DNA of 64,000 nt from the NCBI RefSeq assembly GCF_000003815.2, contig NC_049980.1:1522740-1586739 (forward strand). The letters run 5' to 3'. The stretch is from Branchiostoma floridae (Eukaryota > Chordata > Leptocardii > Amphioxiformes > Branchiostomatidae). The notes under the pieces were generated by a model that saw only the letters and a list, made by a program, of their open reading frames with translations, did not search any database and was not told the origin of the DNA. The translations under genes and the position numbers were made by a program. Shown one piece after another: positions 56,696 to 64,000 of the stretch; positions within the stretch are counted from its first letter, which is position 1; every line of letters starts with the position of its first letter.

Positions 56696-57276
56696 TACAG
56701 TTAAACTGTCTATAGAAGCCACTCAGGGGACTGGAGAAATGTGGCCACAATAGACAGGTGGTCACTGTAGAGAAAATGCTGATCAAATTGACCACAAGCA
56801 ATAACTTACACATGATTTCAGTACTCACTAATCTTTCTCACCAAATAACATTGTCTCGATCGTCTCAGAATTCAACTGACCCTGCCAAAGTCAAATCTAC
56901 TGTGAAAGATTCAGATACTGCTATGCAGAATGTTGTTAAATTTGCTGACAAAGACTCTAACGCTCTAACGTTCAAGACATGCCTACCGTCTGCTGTCGCC
57001 AAAATGACACTGTTGGGAACTCCAAATCCTCGCAAACTACCATTTTAAACTCGCCGCAGGGTGACATATGGCCACTGTATGGCCGCAATATGCAGTGTTT
57101 CTGTATCTACGGGACCAGATCTAGAAATCATTTAGCCGTGGCTTCGTTGAGCAGGTGGCTGATCTAGACAATTTCTTAATGCTTAGGTTAATGAGAAAAA
57201 TCCAAGGGACCGAAAAAAAGTGATTGCAATGACCAGGCGCTATGCAAAGGCAACCGCTAATACAGGTTTGACTGTA
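56696..57276. mobile_element. TA-flanked element with CAGTTAAACTG / CAGGTTTGACTG ends
   Basis: TA-CAGTTAAACTGTCTATAG at the left and ACAGGTTTGACTG-TA at the right. GTGGCCACAATAGACAGGTG and GGGACCGAAAAAAAGTGATT repeat the sub-terminal words of the 44.9-kb element, so it belongs to the same or a sister family. It is 581 bp. The 96-codon frame inside (56758-57048) shows no transposase motif. Confidence 0.78.
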
Positions 57277-58339
57277 ATTTTACTGTAGGATATTTGAGTA
57301 ATGGCTGGGCCAGGGAAGAACCTCAGAGGGTCACATATCCAGACTGGGGGAAGCTTTATCAAGCTGCAGGGACACCAAGGATTAGTACAGTCAAAAATGG
57401 ATAATTGTTATTTTAGAATCACTGCTACATCCCTGTGGGCAACACCAGGGTTTCTCTTCTGGGCCATGCTTAACATCATCTTTAAGAATCGGCAGAATCA
57501 AGAATCGTTACCTGTAGATAATAGCAATGATATATTCAAGGCAAGTTTTATGGTAGGCAAGTCTCCTAAGCATTGCTACTCAAAGGAAATGTAGATAGTG
57601 TGTAGACTGATTAAGTGGCTAGAGAACTGGGGTGCATTTAAGGACAGGAACATGTCTAGACTCTGGCTTTACAAAGCTGCCAGCAATGTCGACTTTGTCT
57701 GGCCTAAAATAGATGATAGCTTCTGTAATGTTGAGCATTATTACAGAGAATAGATCAGGATTACTCTACAGGCCTGATCATGTGTGCTAAGTGCTTGTAG
57801 CTACCAACTTTTGCCATCAGTTGAAATGGTTCCAGTCAGTCAAGTTTCCTGTTACATGACTTTTATATGCTCCATCATTATGTGATCGTAACGGCTAGAA
57901 GCTGCATGAACTAAAACTGGAATACATGTATTTAATTAACTACATGATAACTATTGATTTGTGTAGTACAACAATGATGAAATAGTCTATTTGTTAGGTT
58001 TATATCCACTGTCCTAACTAAAGTTCACCTGTGTTGGTAAAAGTCATTGTACAAAGTTGAACAGTAACTATTTTGTTGCCCTGTTTTCTAGATTGTATTT
58101 TTTGAAAATAATTTTGATGGTAGTAAGGTTACAGTCTATATATTTTGTAATACATAATGTGTTATGTGATATGTTATGAATGACACCACCAATTACTCAG
58201 TCATTGCAATTCAAATCATTGCAAAAGTTTGAAATTCATAAATATTTAAAACATTGTACTGCTCTGTAGACTTAAGGTACTTGATACGATGTCATTTACA
58301 TGTCATGATGGAGCAGAGTTCTTCACGTGGGTAGGATTA
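57277..58339. other. non-coding, nothing recognised
   Basis: A 97-codon frame at 57301-57594 has no domain or splice pair; the rest is AT-rich. Confidence 0.4.
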
Positions 58340-58670
58340 GAATGAGATAAGCTGACAAAGTAGCAAACCCATGGAGAGTTCCTGCCAGCTGAAATGCCTG
58401 GTGATTTAGGAGTGACAGAGTGGAGTTTCCTCCAGGGAAGGTAGAGTCAACTTCAATGGCAGGATCATTATAATGACAGAGCACCACTCAGCATTGTAAG
58501 CATAGCAGCAGGCTTTGACGGGAGGGGAGATGGCACCAATGAGTCTCTGTTGGTTCCTGCATTAAAAGCTAATGAACAATCAAGACCCGTGCAGTTAAGT
58601 GGCGTATACAGCTGGTAACGTACCTGACATTGCCCATGAGCCCGATTAAGTATTACATGTCGTAATGTTT
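58340..58670. promoter_or_regulatory. candidate enhancer with homeodomain/TALE composite
   Basis: Repeat-free and GC-balanced. The perfect palindrome TCATTATAATGA (58465-58476) overlaps TGACAG (58474-58479), a homeodomain core joined to a Meis/TGIF-type site. GATTAGAATGAGATAAGC, AACAATCAAGAC and CGATTAAGTATTAC are also present. Function is inference. Confidence 0.32.
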
Positions 58671-59453
58671 TTGATGTGCTTGCAGGGTTATATTTTGATT
58701 TGTTTCTCAGAATTCATCATCATCACTCTGACTGCCTGACCTTGTCTATTGACCTTCGTTTTTAATGAGGGAGGGAGGTATGTGTAAAGAGTCAGAAAAA
58801 ATATGACATAATCCACACTCGTTTGTGCTCATGTTACCTTGTCTCATAATCTTTTTCCTTCTATTGTATGGATATGTAAATGTAACTGTGGGTGTAGTCT
58901 CGTTCTGAAATGGCTTAGTGCCTTAACCATTCAATAGATATAATCTGGTACCATATGCCGTCTACTCCCCAGGGTAGGTCCAAATCAAAAGCTATTTACC
59001 TGAAAAATTCATGAACACAAGATTCAAAATTAAAAGTACTACTTCAGTAACTTGAAAAGTTGCTTGGAGGCCTATATTACACGTTTCTAGTCATTTATTT
59101 CTTTCATTTTTCCTACACTTACCAGTATACCAAATATTATACATATCCATCCACATCTTCTCAGGTTATTGTTTTCACAAATATACATGCAGACACACAC
59201 ACAGCCACACCTGAAAACATAACATTGTCAGCAAACGCTATTGAACAATCTGAGACCATATGCTGCCCCCTCCCCCGAGTAGCCTAGAATCGGTGATGCT
59301 ATTGCGGCCGGACCTGTTGCCCCTCCCCATATAGCCCACTTTGGCCCAAAGGCATGGCAGTCATCTGTGGTGGCTATTGAACTTTTCAATTGCCTCTCAT
59401 CACCACAGCGTGATAAATGCAATAACCAGACAGGCAGGGTTTATTGAAGTTTT
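58671..59453. other. non-coding, nothing recognised
   Basis: Frames at 59060-59287 (+) and 59228-59422 (-) have no domain features. No element ends seen. Confidence 0.4.
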
Positions 59454-59648
59454 GAGAATTCTTGTACACAACCAAAATTAAACTTACTTGCTCACGTTTC
59501 GTTGTCTATCAGACACCTTCCTCAGAGCTTCTGATTGGAGTTCTCCTTCTCGTCGCTATATGTAGCCGATGTAGCTCTGAGGAAGGTGTCTGATAGACAC
59601 CAAAACGTAAGCAAGTAAGTTTAATTTTGGTTGTGTACAAGAATTCTC
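59454..59648. repeat. long hairpin with Penelope-like terminal sequence
   Basis: Two 76-nt arms (59454-59529 and 59573-59648) are inverted copies with three mismatches around a 43-nt loop. Each arm reads CTCTGAGGAAGGTGTCTGAT-AGAC, then GAAACGTGAGC or AAAACGTAAGC, TTTAATTTTGGTTGTGTACA and AGAATTCTC. The CTGAGGA...GAAACGT arrangement after a small stem is seen at Penelope-like element termini, from memory, and partly resembles a hammerhead ribozyme core. No RT or GIY-YIG coding is present here. The element class is a hypothesis; the hairpin itself is certain. Confidence 0.75.
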
Positions 59649-60439
59649 ATATATCCTATATTCCACCAACCTGATGAAATTATTTTCGGAAGTGTTTAGT
59701 GAAGTTTTGAACAATGCAGATTCAGGATCTGCCTTCTTGAGTCCCCAAACAGTATCAAGTTTTTAATACATAGACTTTGTGTGAACTTACCTTATCAAAT
59801 CAAAAACAGTTGTAGATTCTCTTTAGGTAAAAGGGTAATGAATAATAGATATAGCATTAACATTGGAAAAATTAGACAACCATATTATATTGATTATAAT
59901 ACTTTTGAAGCTTTGAAAAATAGGAAAGATGTCGCAAGGCATTGCCAAAGTCGGAGTGAGTGCCCAAAGGACGTTACAAGTGCACTCAAGCTGAGGCGAT
60001 TATACATGTAGAAATACAGACTGATCTGCTCAAAGCTGACCGTGAATTTTGCAGTTTTGGCAAAAACAACCAAATATTCTCTGTCCAAGGTGCTGAAATG
60101 TGAGATGTGCTATCAAGCAAATGCATTCTAGTGTTATATTCCAAGACTTCTCCCAAATTCAAAGTGATTGTCATGTTAAGTGCTGTATTCATCAGTCATG
60201 GAAAGCATCTAAGTGACGAAAACGTAGTCTGGCATATAAGAAGCTAATGGTGAATTGTTGTCATAGTAACATGTATGTTTATTGATTTCTCTGAGTACTT
60301 CCTGTCGTGTCGTCCACACCCATCAAAATTGTGAATAAGGCTTCACAAAGGTGTGCAGAGACTGTACATAATCTGAACACAATGGACTTGTTCCTGTCTG
60401 TGACTACAGTTCGTTGTGTGATCCATCTTTTAAGAATTG
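59649..60439. other. non-coding; dispersed short repeat near 60072-60112
   Basis: AATATTCTCTGTCCAAGGTG then CTGAAATGTGAGATGTGCT is the third copy of the short repeat also at 16705 and 28343. No coding features. Confidence 0.4.
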
Positions 60440-60690
60440 TGTGTGGCATGGTGGCGTAGTGATTAGTAACCATGCATCAGTACCAAAAGGTTGAATGAAT
60501 GAAAGGATGAAGGAAGGAAGGAAGGAAAGAAAGAAGGAAGGATCAAATAAACAAATGAACAAAAAACCCATAAGTTCTGGGTTTGAATCTGTTGATGTGC
60601 CACCGATCTTGTGCCCTTGGGAAAAGCACTTTACGCGACTTTCCTCACTTCACTCAGGTTAAAATTGACAAGATTGTAATCCTTTGAAAC
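60440..60690 (+). mobile_element. tRNA-derived SINE, copy 4, head expanded by GAAG repeats
   Basis: A-box-like TGGCGTAGTG (60452-60461), B-box-like GGTTTGAATC (60580-60589), then ACTTTACGCGACTTTCCTCA and CTTCACTCAGGTTAAAATTG of the common body. Between the two boxes lies a (GAAG)n-rich stretch (60492-60544), pushing them about 118 bp apart against roughly 30-40 bp in copy 1. Confidence 0.7.
60492..60544 (+). repeat. GAAG/GAAA-type microsatellite
   Basis: GAAGGAAGGAAGGAAGGAAA-style repeats, moderately pure. It lies within the tRNA-like head of the SINE at 60440-60690. Confidence 0.9.
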
Positions 60691-61025
60691 ATAATCTCCA
60701 ATTGTGTCCCCAAACCTGGTGAAGTTTTACATGGAAGTAACTGTTCTGATGTGTCGTGACACAGGCAGGAATTGTGGTCTGTGTTGTTACTGTCTACCTC
60801 CCTAGGGACCAGCGGAAACTATCTGGGAACAAAGCCCCAATATTTCCCTTGTGCTCTGTCAAAAAGTGGGAAAGAAGTGCCAGAGACATGTACAGTTATC
60901 AACCTGCCAACTTTCATCAGGCTGGGCTCTACATCAGCCAGATAGAGTTTTGAATGTTACTGGCTGCAGTCAGTGTGAATTTGGATAGGCATTTTTCACA
61001 CCTCAAGGTCACCAATTTGGTGGAA

Positions 61026-61440
61026 TCCACACCAGCTGTGTGTACCGGCACAAAACCGTTTTTTCTTGTCGGACCAGTCCGGAAAAACCGGACCTGAAAG
61101 AATTCAGTAGACCAAATGTTGGACCGATTAGAAAATGCCTTATCATACTGGCACTACGGCGGCAAGTGTTCACGTGTTTTGAGGCTTATTGGTCCAAGAA
61201 AATAACGAGCGATGTAGAAGGGTCATTTTCATCAAGTTTCTTCAGTAAACCTTGTTAATGTGATTGCAGTTAATGTGAAAATAGAATACTCCACCAAACA
61301 AATTCCTTTGTAGCAAAATGGACCCTTGTTTTGAGTATTGCACATTGACAAACAATCAGGTTCAGGTCTGGACCTGGACCTGATCCTCTGGACCTGGACC
61401 ATACCTAGACCTGAATTTTCTGTACTGGTACCCACCCCTA
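61026..61440. repeat. TAGGGGTGGGTACC-ended (hAT-like) element, larger diverged copy
   Basis: The right end TACTGGTACCCACCCCTA equals the inverted left end of the 35.5-kb copy. TTCCTTTGTAGCAAAATGGA and TTTTGAGTATTG follow it inside. AGGTCTGGACCTGGACCTGA is locally repeated. The left side GTACCGGCACAAAACCG, GTCGGACCAGTCCGG and CCGATTAGAAAATG matches the fragment at 22.5 kb. About 415 bp, non-coding. Confidence 0.65.
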
Positions 61441-62519
61441 GTCACAATCATGAGAACATCTTTGACTTTGACTTTATGTGGATCCATGATTATCTTGATA
61501 TTTCTTTTCTCCCTGTTGTCCTACACATAAAAAATCATCAATACAATATCACATGGCAGAAAGACTAGAAAAATAAACACACTAAGATTACATTCAATAC
61601 ATACTTTACATTACAACACTACAGAAATAGAATAATCATCAATGTTAAAGATGACTTTTTATCAGTGAAAGATCAAGTTGTATTAAGGTTGTATTAAGAG
61701 TGATTGTGATGGATGATTGTGGAATTCAGCTGCTGGCTTCCATGTATCCTCAAATAAAGTTATCTATTCTACACTCTAGATTATGCATGTCCAGTCCAGC
61801 TTGAAAACTGAGAAAGGTTGATGATTTATAATATGACACTTATACAACCCTGAGCCTCTAGTTGATATTCTTGATGCCAAGTATACCTATATCAAATTTT
61901 ATTACTCATAAGGTTAGGTCACTGTAGATTTAGAATCCCTGCAAACTAGCATTACTTAGATGATGTTGCAGCTTTTCTCACTTTTGAAATTGAAGAGAGT
62001 TTCACTGGTATGCTAAATGTTATCAATGTCATCTTCAAAGAACTCAAGTTAATCAGAGCTGGTAGACTTTGTCTCCTTTATGAATTGCTTAGTGAGCCCT
62101 TTCAGTCATAAGATAGAAAGAGGCATCGAGGTATTAAGAATGGTGCATTGTGTATATTGTGGACTGTAGAAACAAACACACTCACATACATACATACATG
62201 CACAATCATGCAGACTCACTGATAAACACTTGCACATAGAAACACACACGTACACACAGACAGACAGACAAGTAAAAAAAATACCTCACTCCCTTGGAAT
62301 GAATTCCAAATAAAGCATTCTGCATACATACTTGTTCCCACTCTAAGAAATACATTTGTAGCAGGAATTTTTTTTTCTCAGCCAAAATGAAGTTGAAGGT
62401 ATCAAAGCTATCATCTTCAGTATGCAATCAAGTTTATGTGCCCCCCTCCCCAATGAATGAAGATATTGATGGGAGAGAAATTCAAAGTAAGACATAAACG
62501 TTTGATGTTCAGGGATATC
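61441..62519. other. non-coding; CA/GACA simple repeats
   Basis: CATACATACATACATGCAC and ACACACACGTACACACAGACAGACAGACA lie between 62178 and 62271. Otherwise nothing was recognised. Confidence 0.45.
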
Positions 62520-63130
62520 GTGTCTCCCTCAGCACCGCGGGAGAGTTGTAAAACACAGAGCAGGCGAATGTACGATACCGTAAACTCGGGTCTCAATCAC
62601 CATCAGCTGGCTTTGATGTCTGATGAAACGACACACTAACAGCATGCCTGATCATGCTGCTTGCATTACACGGCACAGAAAGTTGATTGTTGGGAGCAAT
62701 GGGTAACGAGTAAACAAAGTCAAGGACTGCTGCTGCTGACAGATAAACCATTGGGCAGGACATGTGGCAAGCCTGTAGGACAACAGCTGGATGATTATAG
62801 CCATTGAATGGACACCAAGCGAGCAGAGGAGACAAAGAGGGCAGCCATATGGTTATGAAGGAGACAACACAATCTAGTAAAACACCCGGCCCCACTTCAT
62901 TTGCACTTGGCAAGGTTGACAAGAAAAAAAATGGATCAGTCAAGGTAGGGGTTTCTCCCCAGCAGTGATGACAGCCTGTCGTTTTGATTCCAAAAGTAAG
63001 CGTACAAGAAACACTGATATGGCCTTTGAGCAAATAGAGCTTCTCAGGTGAGCAAAAGGCAAACTGGTTGAGACTGACAACTATAAAGTACGCACGCGGA
63101 AATTTAAGCCCAAATATCTACGCCCTAAAG
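62520..63130. promoter_or_regulatory. candidate conserved non-coding block, largest in the window
   Basis: About 600 bp of repeat-free, GC-balanced DNA with GAGTAAACAAAGTC (forkhead TAAACAA at 62711-62717), TGACAGATAAACCATTGG (62737-62754; TALE plus GATA/CCAAT-like), TGATTGTTGGGAGCAATGGG and TTCATTTGCACTTGGC. A 146-codon minus frame (62593-63033) crosses it but its Cys/Leu-rich peptide shows no domain, and no splice pair was found. I favour constrained regulatory DNA over coding. Confidence 0.33.
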
Positions 63131-63825
63131 CACCTTTTGTTCAACCACTTTCCTCTCAAACGCCTACATTATGTAAGCAGAAACTCTTTGAGAGGTTGAG
63201 AACATGGTTGTAGTATTTTGCAAAGTGGCCTGCCTGTGATATCAATGATTTTGTGAAGTGTGCTTGTGTTACTCATTTCTACATGTACATGTGCATGTAC
63301 AGCCTACCTAAATCAAAGGAGTAGTATTGATCATCACTCCAGCATATAATAGCACTTAGAAGTCTGATTGCTTGGATGGTTATAGAGACAATCTTTAGGT
63401 CTAATCTATAATTGTAAAATTCTCAGAAAATGTAGAAAGATCTTGTGATATGTAAAATACATCAAAGTTCTGTATTTTGATGGTATTGTGGAGAAACTAA
63501 TTGATATATATAAGCATACTGGGTAAGTTTAACTTTGAGGATAGAGTGCTTTCAAAAGTGGTCACATGATGTAGCATAGCCAATCAGCCACAGGAATTTT
63601 CTGACCAATCCATATGTTTTGACAAATCTAGTAATAGGTATGGAGGAATGGAATACACAGTGTATGAACACTTAAAGAAGTATGTTTCAGTTTGTCTTAA
63701 AGTGTCAAAGCTTTGCTCAAGATATGTAGTTGCTATGGCAGACTGAAATGTAAGCAGTTTATTAAATAGGTTATTGTTTGATTGATTTAATGATCAATTT
63801 CATAGCAAAGAAGAGCCACACTAAA
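63131..63825. other. non-coding, nothing recognised
   Basis: AT-rich with the palindromic word TACATGTACATGTGCATGTA near 63281-63300. No other signal. Confidence 0.4.
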
Positions 63826-64000
63826 TACTGTAAATGCAGAAACTTTTGCGGTGGATTAATGTGGCCGCTTTTATACCGCAAACTTAAAACCACCGCGAAC
63901 ATTTTTCCATGGCACTAAGAGACTACAGTGTATAGTGCTACCGCAAACTTAAAACCACCTAGAGAAGTCCTTTTCCCGCTACCACGAAATTAAATCCCCG
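63826..64000 (-). repeat. CTGTAAATGCA inverted-repeat element, cut by the window end
   Basis: TA-CTGTAAATGCAGAAACTT, TTTGCGGTGGATTAATG, CTTAAAACCACCGCGAACA, CACTAAGAGACTACAGTG, AAGTCCTTTTCCCGCTACC and AAATTAAATCCCCG follow the family in reverse. Only the last 20-25 bp (CTTAAATGCATTTACAG) should lie beyond the window. It retains the GGACTTTTC-type segment, as the 28.7-kb copy does. Confidence 0.88.

Noticed and set aside
56758-57048. 96-codon ORF as a transposase fragment
   Set aside because: No DDE/DDD or helix-turn-helix pattern is visible; it lies in the middle of a non-autonomous element.

Overview
This window looks like metazoan, most probably chordate, non-coding DNA: AT-rich, with no bacterial-style gene packing, no ORF above 173 codons, and one short ORF cleanly bounded by splice signals. 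The dense mix of small inverted-repeat elements, tRNA-derived SINEs and scraps of non-LTR retrotransposons, together with the look of several repeat families, suggests a cephalochordate (amphioxus, Branchiostoma). That assignment is inference from memory of repeat style, not a database match. Three runs of exactly 100 N (1880-1979, 31425-31524, 41837-41936) are scaffold gap placeholders.

Coding content: the only convincing host coding sequence is one internal exon at 16509-16636 (+). It is 128 nt, enters in the second codon position and leaves in phase 0. I do not recognise its protein. With about 16 kb before it and 47 kb after it lacking another clear exon, the window may lie largely inside very long introns of one + strand gene. 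No rRNA, genuine tRNA gene, CRISPR array or operon is visible.

Repeat layout: (i) eight copies of a short inverted-repeat element with CTGTAAATGCA termini (8.0, 11.7, 18.5-19.1, 27.9, 28.7, 33.4, 54.2, 63.8 kb); (ii) three palindromic elements with ACGCTAGTTCACC ends (0.6, 38.6, 39.4 kb); (iii) two large elements with CAGTCAAACC-type ends flanked by TA (44.9 and 56.7 kb); (iv) a piggyBac-like TTAA element (36.4-37.4 kb); (v) hAT-like elements (3.9, 22.5, 30.6, 35.5, 41, 61 kb); (vi) a pair of elements with AGGCCACACC ends (25.8 and 29.6 kb), the first interrupted by a truncated retrotransposon and the second showing the empty site; (vii) an 889-bp inverted-repeat element carrying a promoter-like motif cluster (26.7-27.5 kb); (viii) non-LTR retrotransposon 3' ends (6.8, 26.1, 33.6, 48.7-49.2 kb); (ix) four tRNA-derived SINEs (49.6, 50.4, 55.5, 60.5 kb); (x) a long hairpin resembling Penelope-type termini (59.5 kb). 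There is a 60-bp minisatellite at 7.2-7.9 kb and a decayed tandem array at 11.4-12.7 kb.

Between repeats are several more GC-balanced, repeat-free patches rich in homeodomain, POU, TALE, forkhead or E-box-like motifs (3.0, 15.4, 21.0, 32.8, 39.1, 43.4, 50.6, 52.1, 52.9, 58.5, 62.8 kb). They are candidate enhancers by look only. I found no convincing new multi-gene system. The most informative observations are structural: the empty-site pair, the paired palindromes in the TTAA element, the promoter-like motifs inside an inverted-repeat element, and the Penelope-like hairpin.
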